Origin: CAVUNY01 sp963843535
Lineage (GTDB): Bacteria; Chloroflexota; Anaerolineae; Anaerolineales; Anaerolineaceae
Assembly (NCBI GenBank): GCA_963843535.1
Contig: CAWJKU010000003.1
Span: 248,001-312,000 of the forward strand
Direction: 5' to 3'
DNA: 64,000 bases
Shown here piece after piece: positions 1 to 10,100 of this stretch. A program made the position numbers and the translations under genes. Under the pieces are notes generated by a model. It was not told where the DNA came from and did not search any database. It worked only from the letters and a program-made list of their open reading frames with translations. How positions within the stretch are numbered: position 1 is the stretch's first letter; each line of letters begins with the position of its first letter.

Positions 1-1
1 C

Positions 2-778
2 CTCCAGCAGGAAGACTCAGTTCAATATGCCGTTGAGCAGGCCAGGCAGTTTATAAAAGCCGGGGCTGACATATTGGATATCGGCGGTGAATCGACCCGT
101 CCCGGCTCACAGCCGGTGGATGCCGTGGAGGAATTAGAGCGGATTTTACCTGTGCTGCGCGCCATTGTGCGGGAAGACCTGGATGTACTGCTGTCTGTGG
201 ATACTTATAAAGCGGCAGTGGCAGAAGCAGCCCTGCAGGTCGCGCCTGTTTGGATCAACGATATCTGGGGGCTGCGCGCCGATCCGACTCTTGCCCCACT
301 TGCCGCCCGCAGCGGGGTGCCTGTCATTCTAATGCATAACCGTCTAAAACCTGCCAGCGCGGAGTTGGAAGCGCGCCTGGGTGGACGCTACGTGGGCGTA
401 AAGTACGATAACCTCCTGGAAGACATCAAACGCGAGCTGATGGAGAGCGTTGCCCTTGCACGCCAGGCAGGCATACGCGATGAAAATATTATTCTCGATC
501 CGGGAATCGGGTTTGGCAAGACCGTTGAGCAAAATCTGGAGCTGCTCAACAGGCTGGACGAAATACGCGCGCTCGGTTTCCCCCTCTTATTAGGCCCGTC
601 ACGCAAATCATTCATCGGCTACACTCTGAATCTGCCCCCCGACCAGCGCATGGAGGGCACCGCGGCGGCTGTCGCGGTGGGGATCGTGCGCGGTGTGGAT
701 ATCATGCGCATCCACGACGTAGAACCCATCACGCGCGTCGCCCGGATGGCTGATGCCATTGTCAGAAAATTGGTATAA
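2..778 (+). CDS. folP: Dihydropteroate synthase, 5' end cut off by window
   Basis: Joins 6-hydroxymethyl-dihydropterin diphosphate to p-aminobenzoate in folate synthesis, in the cytoplasm. The frame is open from base 2, so the true start lies upstream and perhaps 30 or so residues are missing. Visible family motifs are DIGGESTRPG (pterin-site loop), the DPGIGFGK segment, GPSRKSFIG and the terminal RIHDV strand, in the normal order of the TIM barrel. The stop codon overlaps a TGGTATAAT extended -10 box that may serve the next gene. No odd residues were seen in the part present. Confidence 0.95.
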   Translation, partial: LQQEDSVQYAVEQARQFIKAGADILDIGGESTRPGSQPVDAVEELERILPVLRAIVREDLDVLLSVDTYKAAVAEAALQVAPVWINDIWGLRADPTLAPLAARSGVPVILMHNRLKPASAELEARLGGRYVGVKYDNLLEDIKRELMESVALARQAGIRDENIILDPGIGFGKTVEQNLELLNRLDEIRALGFPLLLGPSRKSFIGYTLNLPPDQRMEGTAAAVAVGIVRGVDIMRIHDVEPITRVARMADAIVRKLV

Positions 779-779
779 T
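771..779 (+). promoter_or_regulatory. Extended -10 promoter element ahead of lpdA
   Basis: TTGGTATAAT carries the TGn extension and a perfect -10 hexamer, overlapping the folP stop. No good -35 lies at the usual distance. It would give lpdA a leader of about 90 bases. Similar TGGTATAAT boxes occur elsewhere in the window. Confidence 0.45.
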
Positions 780-876
780 GACCTCGTTCGTCAATAATTG
801 GGAATCACTGTATCTTTTCCCCTTTTTTGCGATCAAATTAATGACTGAACAAGATTAACCAACAACGAGGTTGCCC

Positions 877-2274
877 ATGTCCAATTATGATGTCATCGTT
901 ATAGGCGCTGGTCCAGGCGGTTATGTAGCCGCTATTCGAGCCGCGCAATTAGGAAAAAAAACCGCAATCATCGACAAGCAGTGGTTGGGAGGTGTCTGCC
1001 TGAATGTGGGCTGCATTCCTTCAAAATCACTGCTTAAAAATGCAGATGTCGCGCACACCTTGCGTGAACGCGGCAAGGAATTCGGTTTTTCATTCGAAAA
1101 CTTGAAGCTCGATTATTCGGTGGCGGTCAAACGCAGCCGCTCGGCTTCAGACCGCCTCACCCGCGGGGTAGGTTTTCTGATGCGCAAGAACCAGATCGAT
1201 GTGCTGATGGGTGCTGCCAGGCTGCTGTCCAAAGACAAGGTGGAAGTAACCGATAAAGACGGCAAAGCCAGCCAGCATACCGCCAAAGACATCATTATCG
1301 CCACCGGCGCCACGGCGGTCATGATCCCCGGCATCCAGGCTGACGGCGAGCGCGTCCTCACATATGGGGAGGCTATTCTGCAAGAAACCCTGCCAAAATC
1401 AGTTGTGATCATTGGCGCGGGCGCTATTGGGGTCGAATTTGCCACGGTGTGGAACTCATACGGCGCGAAAGTCACGCTGGTTGAAATGCTCCCTCGCATT
1501 GTGCCCCTGGAAGATGAAGAAATCTCTGCAGAGCTCGCTAAAGCATTTCAAAAAAGAGGCATCTCGATATTAACCGGCACAAAGGTTCAGTCCATTGAAA
1601 CGAAGAAAAACGGGGTAACGGTCAAAGTAGCGGCCCCGGATGGGGAAAAACTTCTCGAAGCTGAGCAGGCATTGGTTGCGATCGGTTTCAAACCTAACAC
1701 CAAAGATATCGGATTGGAAGCCGCGGGAGTAAAGACCAGCCCGCGCGGCTTCATCGAAATCGATGAGCGCATGGCGACCAATGTGCCTGGGATCTGGGCT
1801 ATTGGCGATGTTTCCGGAAAACTGCTGCTGGCGCATGTTGCCTCAGCGCAAGGGATCATCTGTGCCGAAAATATAGCCGGCGCCGAAACCATCACCCTCG
1901 ATTACACCATGATGCCGCGCGCTACGTACTGCCATCCCCAGGTGGCTTCCTTTGGATTAACCGAAGCGCAAGCCAAAGAACAGGGCCACGCGATAAAAGT
2001 CGGCCGCTTCCCCTTCCAGGCCAACGGGAAAGCGCTCGGCCTGGGAGATTATGCAGGCTTTGTGAAAATTATTCGCGACGAGAAATACGGTGAAATTTTG
2101 GGGGCACATATGATTGGACCAGATGTGTCTGAACTGCTCCCTGAATTGACCCTGGCTCAGCGGATGGAGATGACCACTGAGGAAATCGCTCGCAACGTGC
2201 ATGCCCACCCGACGCTCAGCGAAGCGCTGATGGAAGCCGCGGAAGGCGCAGAAGGTCGCGCCATTCAAATATAG
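877..2274 (+). CDS. lpdA: Dihydrolipoyl dehydrogenase (E3)
   Basis: FAD flavoprotein that reoxidises protein-bound dihydrolipoamide with NAD+, as the E3 subunit of 2-oxoacid dehydrogenase or glycine cleavage complexes. Of 465 residues, the FAD-binding GAGPGG lies at about 10-15, the redox pair Cys41/Cys46 in GGVCLNVGC, a second NAD-binding GAGAIG near 180, and the C-terminal His in HAHPTLSE that works with a following Glu. I choose the ATG at 877 over the TTG at 871 because ACGAGG at 865-870 is correctly spaced for it. No E1 or E2 genes lie next to it, so the partner complex cannot be told. Followed by a terminator. Confidence 0.95.
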   Translation: MSNYDVIVIGAGPGGYVAAIRAAQLGKKTAIIDKQWLGGVCLNVGCIPSKSLLKNADVAHTLRERGKEFGFSFENLKLDYSVAVKRSRSASDRLTRGVGFLMRKNQIDVLMGAARLLSKDKVEVTDKDGKASQHTAKDIIIATGATAVMIPGIQADGERVLTYGEAILQETLPKSVVIIGAGAIGVEFATVWNSYGAKVTLVEMLPRIVPLEDEEISAELAKAFQKRGISILTGTKVQSIETKKNGVTVKVAAPDGEKLLEAEQALVAIGFKPNTKDIGLEAAGVKTSPRGFIEIDERMATNVPGIWAIGDVSGKLLLAHVASAQGIICAENIAGAETITLDYTMMPRATYCHPQVASFGLTEAQAKEQGHAIKVGRFPFQANGKALGLGDYAGFVKIIRDEKYGEILGAHMIGPDVSELLPELTLAQRMEMTTEEIARNVHAHPTLSEALMEAAEGAEGRAIQI

Positions 2275-2291
2275 AAAGTTCGCTCGAGATG

Positions 2292-2331
2292 GGTTCGATC
2301 TGCCTGTTTGGGTCGAACCTTTCTTTTTTTT
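2292..2331 (+). terminator. Rho-independent terminator after lpdA
   Basis: GGTTCGA (2292-2298) pairs with TCGAACC (2313-2319), followed by a T-rich run to 2331. Confidence 0.75.
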
Positions 2332-2351
2332 CAGGAAGCCTGCATACGAGA

Positions 2352-2360
2352 TGGTATAAT
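2352..2360 (+). promoter_or_regulatory. Extended -10 promoter of the CpXC gene
   Basis: TGGTATAAT about 40 bases ahead of the ATG at 2401. The -35 region is weak, as expected for an extended -10 promoter. Confidence 0.55.
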
Positions 2361-2400
2361 CTTGCGGTATTTATAAAATTTTAGGAATGAAAGAACTCAC

Positions 2401-3756
2401 ATGGCAAAATCCCAGACTTCATGCCCGCGTTGCAAACAGCCCGTACTCGTAGAAATGGAACAGCTTTTCGATGCGGGAGCCGATCCTGAGGCCAAACAGC
2501 GCCTGCTCTCCGGCCAATATAACTTGATCCAGTGCCAAAGTTGTGGCTATGTCGGCAATCTCAGCACCCCCCTGGTGTACCATGATCCTGCCAAAGAACT
2601 GCTGCTGACCTTTTTCCCACCCGATCTTGGCGTGCCCATAAACGAACAGGAACGGATGATCGGGCCAATGATCAATCAGGTGGTGAACCGCCTGCCGAAT
2701 GAGAAACGTAAGGCATATTTGCTCCGCCCGCGGACCATGTTCACCATGCAGACAATGGTCGAAACCATTCTGCAGGCGGATGGGATCACTAAGGAAATGT
2801 TAGATGCCCAGCAGAAGCGCCTGGGGCTGCTCCAGCGGTTGATGTCCACACCCGACCCGGCTGCCCGGGTGGAAATTATCAAGCAGGAAACGGCGTTGAT
2901 TGATGAGAATTTCTTCACCATCCTCAGCCGGCTGGGCGAGGCATCGATGGCGCAGGGAGACCAGCAGATGGCGCGCTCCCTGGCAGCGATCCAGCAGGAT
3001 GCATTGAATAACACAGAATTGGGCCAAAAATTAAGGACCCAGGCCAAGGAAACCGAGGCCGCCATCAAATCATTACAGGAAGCCAACCAAAAGGGCCTGA
3101 CTCGCGAAACGCTGCTCGACCTGCTAACCGAAGCGAAATCAGAAACGACCCTTTTGACCCTGGTCAGCATGGCCCGTTCTGGTTTGGATTACCAATTCTT
3201 TCAGCTGCTCAGCGACCGGATCGAAAAAGCCGGGGAGGATGAAAAAGCCCGGCTGATCGAATTGCGCGAAAAGCTGCTGGAAATGACGCAGGAAATTGAC
3301 AAAGCCGTAAAGGCCCAATATGATTCCGCTCGGACACTGCTGGATAAAATTGCTTCCTCCCCGGATGTCAGCAAGGCCACCGAGGAAAATCTGGCCCAAA
3401 TTTCCGATGTTTTTGTCGAAGTTTTGGATACCGAGATAAAACTTGCTCGTCAAAAGGCAGACCTGGACCGCTCGGGCAAGCTCAACACGATCTTAAACAT
3501 TATCCAGGAGGCATCCGCCCCCCCACCAGAAGTGGAGTTTATCAACGACCTGGTTGAAGCCCAATCTGACGAAGACCGGCAAAAAATTCTCAACGAGCAT
3601 GCCGAGATGATTACCCCGGAACTGCTCGACATGATGAACAATCTCATCGCGCAAATGGACAAGCAAAACCAGCCAGCCGAGGTGAAAACCCAGGTAGAAA
3701 AGGCCTACCGGGCAGCCTTGCGTTTCTCGATGCAAGCCAGTATTAAGAAAGCATAA
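2401..3756 (+). CDS. CpXC-domain zinc protein, mostly helical
   Basis: 451 residues. The N-terminal 70 or so residues match the CpXC pattern: CPRC near residue 8 and CQSC near 48, two Cys pairs that would bind zinc, followed by the typical LVYHDPAKELL segment. The rest is charged and helical with heptad-like stretches and no other recognised domain. No signal peptide or membrane segment, so probably cytoplasmic. Transcribed alone between two terminators. The family has no established function; a role in protein interaction is only a guess. The domain call is fairly safe. Confidence 0.8.
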   Translation: MAKSQTSCPRCKQPVLVEMEQLFDAGADPEAKQRLLSGQYNLIQCQSCGYVGNLSTPLVYHDPAKELLLTFFPPDLGVPINEQERMIGPMINQVVNRLPNEKRKAYLLRPRTMFTMQTMVETILQADGITKEMLDAQQKRLGLLQRLMSTPDPAARVEIIKQETALIDENFFTILSRLGEASMAQGDQQMARSLAAIQQDALNNTELGQKLRTQAKETEAAIKSLQEANQKGLTRETLLDLLTEAKSETTLLTLVSMARSGLDYQFFQLLSDRIEKAGEDEKARLIELREKLLEMTQEIDKAVKAQYDSARTLLDKIASSPDVSKATEENLAQISDVFVEVLDTEIKLARQKADLDRSGKLNTILNIIQEASAPPPEVEFINDLVEAQSDEDRQKILNEHAEMITPELLDMMNNLIAQMDKQNQPAEVKTQVEKAYRAALRFSMQASIKKA

Positions 3757-3770
3757 TTCAAAAATAAAAA

Positions 3771-3797
3771 AAACGCCGGAAAACCCCGGCGTTTTTT
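3771..3797. terminator. Bidirectional terminator between convergent genes
   Basis: AAACGCCGG (3771-3779) pairs with CCGGCGTTT (3786-3794). An A-run on the left and a T-run on the right give U-tracts on both strands, serving the CpXC gene and the FHA-regulator gene that converge here. Confidence 0.9.
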
Positions 3798-3799
3798 AT

Positions 3800-4465
3800 T
3801 TAATCCTGTGAATTATCCAGGCGTAGACCGTGACCGCGCACGGTGATAATATAGGCGTGCTCGGCATCGATGGATGCCAGGCGGTCGCGCAGCCGGCGAA
3901 CCAACGCATCCAAGGCCTCTTCCGAAACACCCTCCGACTCGGATTCCCCCCAAATGGAGTTTACTAATTCATCCCGCGGCACGACCTGCCCGCGGTGTTC
4001 GTATAGAGTGTGCAGCAGACGGAACTGCGGCAGTGAAAGCGGCGGCACAATTTCATCCAAATCGATCCATACCCTGCGCGACCGGACATCCAGGAAAAGC
4101 CGTCCGCCCATCGGTTCCACCGGAAGCACCCCCTGACCAAGGGGCATCGTAGAATCCGAGCTGAGGAACACGAAATTCTGAACCAGGGCAATTTGGATCA
4201 AACCCCCATCTTGGATATAGATGGGGCCATCCACGCGCTTACCTTCATAAAAGGTTCCATTTTTACTGCCAAGATCTTCCAGTAAAACGCCTTCTTCCTT
4301 TACCAGCAAACGCGCGTGAAACCTTGACACCTGGCGGTCTGGGACTACGACCACACATGCATCATCTCGACCTATCGTTACCGCATCTTCGATTAACCAG
4401 CGTCCCCCATTTAAAGGTCCCGCCTGGCCAATTAAGACCGGAAGTTCGGCCCCCGTTTTTCCCAT
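3800..4465 (-). CDS. FHA domain fused to OmpR-type winged helix
   Basis: About 221 residues. The FHA domain fills roughly residues 10-100 (IGRDDACVVV, SRFHARL, LEDLGSKNGTF: the Arg, Ser-Arg-His and Asn-Gly positions of phosphothreonine-binding FHA domains). A Trans_reg_C winged helix follows (LSLPQFRLLHTLYEHRGQVVPRDEL...VRRLRDRL...VRGHGLRL). I start at the ATG at 4465 because GGAGG stands just before it; an upstream in-frame ATG at 4504 lacks a site. It is divergent to a Ser/Thr kinase at 4611. A direct model is that the kinase phosphorylates this or a partner protein and FHA binding tunes DNA binding. This resembles the EmbR/PknH pair of mycobacteria but with the domain order reversed. The target genes are unknown. 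Confidence 0.85.
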   Translation of the reverse strand: MGKTGAELPVLIGQAGPLNGGRWLIEDAVTIGRDDACVVVVPDRQVSRFHARLLVKEEGVLLEDLGSKNGTFYEGKRVDGPIYIQDGGLIQIALVQNFVFLSSDSTMPLGQGVLPVEPMGGRLFLDVRSRRVWIDLDEIVPPLSLPQFRLLHTLYEHRGQVVPRDELVNSIWGESESEGVSEEALDALVRRLRDRLASIDAEHAYIITVRGHGLRLDNSQD

Positions 4466-4610
4466 TCTTCGCCTCCGTTTCCTCTCTGCGGTATAATAAA
4501 GCACAAAGACGTTTTTGTGAAGTATTTCATCTCAGTTCGCCCCTTCCGGTACAACGCCGAAAAAAAACCGACGGGCGATTAGTATATTTTACCGTTAAGG
4601 AACACAAATT

Positions 4611-5600
4611 ATGCCAGCTCCTCTCAAAACCGGAGAGGTCCTGCGGAATCGCTATAAGATCCAAAGGATCATCGGACAGGGTGGGATGGGGTGCATTTAT
4701 CTGGCGGACGATTTACGTTTGATAGGCCGCCAGTGCGCCCTCAAGGAAGTCGAAAACGACCGCTCCTTGCCGCCCGAACTGCTTAGAGAGGCTCGCGATC
4801 AATTCTTGCGCGAGGCTACTGTGTTGGCGCGCCTGGACCATCCCAACCTGCCAAAAGTTTCGGATTTCTTTTCTGTCGGCAACCGTGATTACCTGGTGAT
4901 GGATTTTGTACCAGGCAAAGACCTGCGCACATTGATGTTGGAAGCCAAACAGGCGTCTACCTATTTACCGGAAACTGAGGTGTTAAATTGGGCTGGGCAG
5001 TTATGTGATGCTCTCACCTACCTGCACAGCCAGGAGCCTCCCATTTTACACCGCGACATCAAGCCCAGCAATCTGAAATTAACCCCCAGCGGGCTGCTCA
5101 AACTGGTCGATTTTGGCCTGGTGAAGGTGCTTGCACCGGGCGAGATAACCATTACCGTTCTGCAAGGGCAGGGCACGGCTTTGTATACACCGCTCGAACA
5201 GTATGGGGGCGACTCAGGTCATACCGACGTCCGCAGCGATATTTACGCCTTTGCCTCGACCCTTTACCACTTGTTGACCAACCAGCCGCCCGCCGGTGCG
5301 CGCGAAAGGTTTCTGGATCCAGAGAACCTGGTTCCCATCCGCCAGATCAACTCCTCCGTCAGCCAGCGCACCGAGCGCGCGATCCTTTGGGCAATGAGCC
5401 TCCACCCGGATGAACGTCCCGAAGATGTCGACCAATTTCGTGAAAGCCTGCTAGGCGACCAGGTCACCCTGCCGCGACCGCCTGGCCGCATTGTGCGCGT
5501 CAGGATGAAGGATGTGCTGCGTGCTCGGCCTGAACGTGCGCTGCTCCTCATCACAGTTCTATTATCAATTCTCAGCCTGGTCGCCACCATCTTGCGGTAG
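4611..5600 (+). CDS. Membrane-anchored Ser/Thr protein kinase
   Basis: 329 residues. Hanks-type kinase: glycine loop GQGGMG at 22-27, ATP-binding Lys45 in ALKEV, catalytic HRDIKPSN at 147-154, metal-binding DFG at 167-169, and a GTALYTPLEQYG activation/APE-like segment. A short linker ends in one hydrophobic segment (about 308-328, ALLLITVLLSILSLVATIL) with almost nothing after it. The protein is therefore tail-anchored with the kinase in the cytoplasm and has no outside sensor domain such as PASTA. Divergent to the FHA-winged-helix gene, which is its likely partner. A TATAAT at about 4492 lies in the shared upstream region. All catalytic residues are present. Confidence 0.93.
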   Translation: MPAPLKTGEVLRNRYKIQRIIGQGGMGCIYLADDLRLIGRQCALKEVENDRSLPPELLREARDQFLREATVLARLDHPNLPKVSDFFSVGNRDYLVMDFVPGKDLRTLMLEAKQASTYLPETEVLNWAGQLCDALTYLHSQEPPILHRDIKPSNLKLTPSGLLKLVDFGLVKVLAPGEITITVLQGQGTALYTPLEQYGGDSGHTDVRSDIYAFASTLYHLLTNQPPAGARERFLDPENLVPIRQINSSVSQRTERAILWAMSLHPDERPEDVDQFRESLLGDQVTLPRPPGRIVRVRMKDVLRARPERALLLITVLLSILSLVATILR

Positions 5601-5653
5601 TTTTCAGCATTCCCCCTTTTCATCGTCCGCAACTGAAACTTTCATATTTTCTT

Positions 5654-5681
5654 CTGGCATAATCTATTGCCAGGATTTTTT
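5654..5681 (+). terminator. Terminator after the Ser/Thr kinase gene
   Basis: CTGGCA (5654-5659) pairs with TGCCAG (5668-5673) and is followed by GATTTTTT. Confidence 0.7.
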
Positions 5682-5741
5682 GAGTATCTATCCAGAAATT
5701 GTTAGGATATTTTTGGGATAGGTTCCGAATAATTTTGTTCC

Positions 5742-5769
5742 TTGACTTTCTCGTCTTCTAATTTATAAT
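5742..5769 (+). promoter_or_regulatory. Sigma-70 promoter for rhodanese/SufE operon
   Basis: TTGACT (5742-5747), a 16-base spacer and TATAAT (5764-5769), about 37 bases before the ATG at 5807. The near-consensus match makes this one of the clearer promoters of the window. Confidence 0.75.
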
Positions 5770-5806
5770 AATTAAGATATAAAAAATAAATAATTCGAGG
5801 AAAACT

Positions 5807-6658
5807 ATGACTCTTAATTATGCTCATCCTGAAGTTCTGGTAGAAACTGAGTGGGTAGCTGCCCATCTTGAGGATCCGAGTATTCGTCTGATTGAATCCG
5901 ATGAAGATGCTCTGCTGTACGAAACCGGTCATATTCCGGGCGCTGTGAAAGTGGATTGGTTTACAACTTTGCAGGCGCCGGTTTTGCGCGACTTTCTCAC
6001 CAAGGCCAGTTTTGAACAGCTGTGTTCCAGCCTTGGGATCACCAACGACACAACCATTATCTTTTATGGTGATAAAAACAATTGGTTTGCCTGTTATGCC
6101 TTCTGGTTGTTCGACTATTATGGGCATCAGAAACTACGTATCATGAACGGTGGCCGTTTAAAATGGATACAGGAAAAACGCCCGCTAACCAAAGAAGTGC
6201 CATCAGTCAACCATACCCTTTATATTGCCAAACCCCCGAAGACCGAAACCCGGGCTTTCAGGGATGACGTCTTCAACCAGATCGGACGAAAGCTTCCTTT
6301 GGTCGATGTACGTTCTCCCCAGGAATATTCCGGAGAGCTTCTTCACATGGCGAATTACCCTCAGGAAGGCGCGATGCGCGGCGGGCACATTCTCGGCGCA
6401 GTGAATATCCCCTGGTCAAAGGCCGTGAACACCGAGCTTGGAACATTCCTCCCGGCAGGCGAGCTAAAAGCGCTATATGAGGGAAAAGGTATCACCCCGG
6501 ATAAAGAAACGGTGGCTTACTGCCGGATTGGTGAGCGGAGCTCACTGACCTGGTTCGTGCTAAAATACCTGTTGGGTTACCCCCGTGTACGAAATTATGA
6601 TGGTTCGTGGACCGAATGGGGTAATTTAGTTGGCGCCCCAATTGAGAAAGATGTGTAG
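5807..6658 (+). CDS. sseA: Thiosulfate/3-mercaptopyruvate sulfurtransferase (two rhodanese domains)
   Basis: 283 residues. Moves sulfane sulfur from thiosulfate or 3-mercaptopyruvate to an acceptor. Two tandem rhodanese folds: an inactive N-terminal half (LIESDEDALLYETGHIPGAVKVDW) and a catalytic C-terminal half with LVDVRSPQEYSGE and the active Cys near 239 in CRIGERSS. That CRxGERSS-type loop fits thiosulfate sulfurtransferases better than classic mercaptopyruvate enzymes. A SufE-like gene starts two bases after its stop, so the pair is very likely co-translated and works in sulfur relay. The symbol denotes family rather than proven substrate. Confidence 0.88.
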   Translation: MTLNYAHPEVLVETEWVAAHLEDPSIRLIESDEDALLYETGHIPGAVKVDWFTTLQAPVLRDFLTKASFEQLCSSLGITNDTTIIFYGDKNNWFACYAFWLFDYYGHQKLRIMNGGRLKWIQEKRPLTKEVPSVNHTLYIAKPPKTETRAFRDDVFNQIGRKLPLVDVRSPQEYSGELLHMANYPQEGAMRGGHILGAVNIPWSKAVNTELGTFLPAGELKALYEGKGITPDKETVAYCRIGERSSLTWFVLKYLLGYPRVRNYDGSWTEWGNLVGAPIEKDV

Positions 6659-6660
6659 TC

Positions 6661-7101
6661 GTGACCGCTAATGCTGAGATACCGGCCAGATTGGCGGAAA
6701 TTGTAGAAGATTTCCGGTTCGCGGAAGGCCGCGAAAAGCTGGAACTGCTGCTGCAATTTGCTGAAAGCCTCCCTGCGCTGCCCGCGAAGTATGCCGGAAA
6801 GTTAGCCGAAATGGAGGCCGTTCCGGAATGTATGTCACCGGTTTCTATCGCCGCTGAGTTGGTTGACGGCGGGATGGTTTATTACTTCGCCGTCCCGGAA
6901 GAATCACCTACCGTGCGCGGTTACGCTGCTATTCTGGCTGAAGGTTTGCGTGGCGCTTCACCTCAGCAGGTGATGCAGATCCCGGCGGACTTTTATTTGC
7001 AAATGGGGCTGCAAACGGTGCTGACTATCCAGCGGCTAAACGGCATGGCTGGGATGGTCGCTCACATCAAACGACTGGCATTTGAAAGAATGACCGCATA
7101 A
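6661..7101 (+). CDS. sufE: SufE-family sulfur acceptor protein
   Basis: 146 residues, the usual SufE length. The conserved Cys57 (VPECMSPV) is the residue that accepts persulfide sulfur in SufE and CsdE. GASPQQVMQIPADFY matches the C-terminal half of the family. The start is GTG at 6661, two bases after the rhodanese stop. Because the neighbour is a rhodanese and no SufS desulfurase is next to it, this protein may take sulfur from the rhodanese as well as from a distant desulfurase; that is inference. The stop codon abuts the stop of the convergent histidine kinase gene with no spacer. Confidence 0.88.
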   Translation: MTANAEIPARLAEIVEDFRFAEGREKLELLLQFAESLPALPAKYAGKLAEMEAVPECMSPVSIAAELVDGGMVYYFAVPEESPTVRGYAAILAEGLRGASPQQVMQIPADFYLQMGLQTVLTIQRLNGMAGMVAHIKRLAFERMTA

Positions 7102-10100
7102 TTACGTCAAATTTTTATTTAAAAACGCTTTAATCCGCGGAATCTCAGACCCAATGTGCTCGACCAGGGTGTCACCGCCTGTCAAGTCTCCGGCTTTAGC
7201 CTGCATCTCCAATTCCCTGGCGTAAGCGCCCAAGGGATCAGCCGCCAGGTTCAGCGCGGCTCCTTTAATATAATGAGCCAATTCGGCCAGGTTCTGGTAA
7301 TCCTTCTGCTGATAGTATTCAACCATTTTTGGGTACCTTTGGTTAAGGTCAGCCAAAAAGTCCGATAAGAGCGATTTATAAATTTCTTTTTCACCCATCA
7401 AGCGCGACAGGCCGTTCTCCAAGTTGATGGGATCAGGTTGATCGTTTTCAATCATCGTTTTCCGCGCACTATCTTCCACAGAATTCTCCGTTTGACGAAA
7501 GGCCCAATATTCGACCGCCGCCAGCACTTCTTTGGGATTGAGCGGCTTTGATATATAACCGTCCATGCCGGCCTCAATACACCGTTCCTGGTCGCCTTTC
7601 ATCGCGTAAGCCGTCATGGCGATGATCGGGATGTGTTTTCCGGGCTGTTCCTGCTGCCGGACTAAACGTGTAGCCTCCAGACCGCCTAAAACAGGCATCT
7701 GCACATCCATCAAGACCATTTGGTAATTTCCATGAAGCACTGCATTCACAGCTTGTTGACCGTCTCCCGCCACGTCCACTTTAAAACCAGATTTAGCCAG
7801 CATGATCACTGCCAATTTCTGATTAATCAGGTTATCCTCCGCCAATAAGATCCGCGCCTGGTGGCGCTGGCTTTCACTGAGCGTGTGGCGCGTCACCAGG
7901 TGAGGTGGCGGGGCATCCATTCCACCGGTTTCACTATTGGCTACGGTGACAATCGCCTCATGTAGTTGAGATTGCCGAATAGGCTTTAACAGGTAACCAG
8001 AACAACCCATCGCTTCCAGCCGATTTGCATCACCCCGTTGACCCATCGAAGTAAGGATGATCACCTTCGCCGGACGAGTGAGTGGATCGTCTTTAATCAC
8101 TTTGAGCACCTCTTCGCCGTCCATGCCTGGCATTTGCATATCGAGAATGACCACCTGAAAAGGATCTCCTGCATCGGCTGCCGCTTTCATGACCCCCAAT
8201 GCTTCCTCACCACTCGAAGCCAGGTCAATCCGGCAGCCCCGGTTTTCAAGCGACCTGGACAGGATCATACGGTTTGTAGCGTTATCGTCCACCCCCAGAA
8301 TATGCAATCCTTCCAGCCCAATCATCATATCCTGATCCGCCGATGCTGAAATGGGCTGCTTTTCAAAAATTGCGGTGAACCAGAATGAAGACCCGACACC
8401 TGGCTCACTATCCACTCCGACCTCGCCGCCCATCATTTCCACAAGCTGCTTGGAAATTGCCAGGCCCAGGCCTGTTCCACCATATTTGCGAGTGGTTGAG
8501 CTGTCAACCTGCACAAAGCGCTCAAAGATAGCCGTTTGCCTGTCCTTGGGTATTCCGATGCCTGTATCATCCACAGTGAAGCGCAGCTTTACTTTATCTT
8601 TCATATCTGCATCCTGGCTAACCCGGATCAGCACTTCGCCGTGTTCTGTAAACTTAATCGCATTACCTGTCAGATTGACGAGCACCTGGCGTAGCCGTCC
8701 TGGGTCTCCACGCAGCCGGACATTCACATCATGATAAACCAGGCAGGCTATTTCCAAACCCTTGGCTTCGGCTCGCTGTGCCAGGTTGGTAGCCACACCT
8801 TCCACGGTGGTGCGCAGATCGAAATCGATCGTATCCAGCGATAAATGACCGGCCTCGATCTTGGAGAAATCCAGGATTTCGTTGATTAAGCCAAGCAAAG
8901 CCTCTGCGCTTTCGCGGGCAGTCATCAGAAAATCACGCTGCAGCGGATTGAGTTGGGTATCCAGGGATAATTCCAACATGCCGATGATCCCGTTCATCGG
9001 CGTACGAATCTCATGGCTCATATTCGCGATGAATTCGCTTTTCGCCCGGTCCGCGGCCTCCGCCGCCTTTCGCGCCCGTTCTAATATGGAGATATCGTGG
9101 TATATAGCTAGCTTTCCGACCCTTTTCCCATTAAGGATCATCGGCCTGCCAGATATTTCTACTTCAACCAGAGAGCCATCTTTTCGCAGCCGAAGGCCGT
9201 AACTATGGACGGAAATTCCCCGTGATACCTGTTGGGTTAAATTGACAGCCGTTAGTTTCTCGTCGGGGGGCACCAGCAAATCATCTAACTGCTGGTGAAT
9301 GACTTCATCCTGCTCATAACCAAACAGCTTTTCGAACTCATTGTTACAATCGACGATCTGGTCGCCTTCATCTAAAATCACAATCGCTGCTGGGCTGGTT
9401 TCAAATAATGCCTGGAAGAAAAGCTTCTGCTCCTCTGTTTTTAGTTGGGCTTCATACAGTTGAGTCATGTCATGAATAATACAAATCAAGCCCTGGCGGT
9501 CATCTTCTAGCACAACCGGAAAATGGGCGACTTGATACCAACCTGGAAGGCCAGAAAACTGGATTACCTGGCCTTCATCGGGAAGAGGGCTTCGATTGGG
9601 GTAAGCATCCTCTAACACCGTTTCCGCAATGTTTTTTCCGATCAGCTCCTGAAAAGTAGTTGCCAGTGTATCTACTGTGTTTCGGTTGCAGCGGACAATT
9701 CGCCCATCCACATCGATCTGGATCATCAGGTCCTGTACAGCGTCGAAGGTGGCTTCCCAGGCGCGTTTTGCTCTGGATATGATGATCTCCGTATCCTGCT
9801 GCTGTTGAAGGGTAGCCTTCAATTCCTCGTAAGTGGCCTCAACCTGGCTTGACTTATCACTCAAATCTGCCTTTAAGGTGCTGCTCATCCTGGCCTGTTG
9901 ATCAAACATATGTCCGAGAAATGCCAGAATAACCCCCATAAACACCGGAGCCAGGTCAATAATTATTAGCAGCTGCTGCGTCGACTGCACCTGAACGATC
10001 GCATCCCAGGAGAAGGCCAGCTGCCGAGAAGATATTTCAATCAGCGTTCCACAGGCAACAATGAAAAAACCCAGCAGTACTCCCGTTAAACCGTAAAGCA

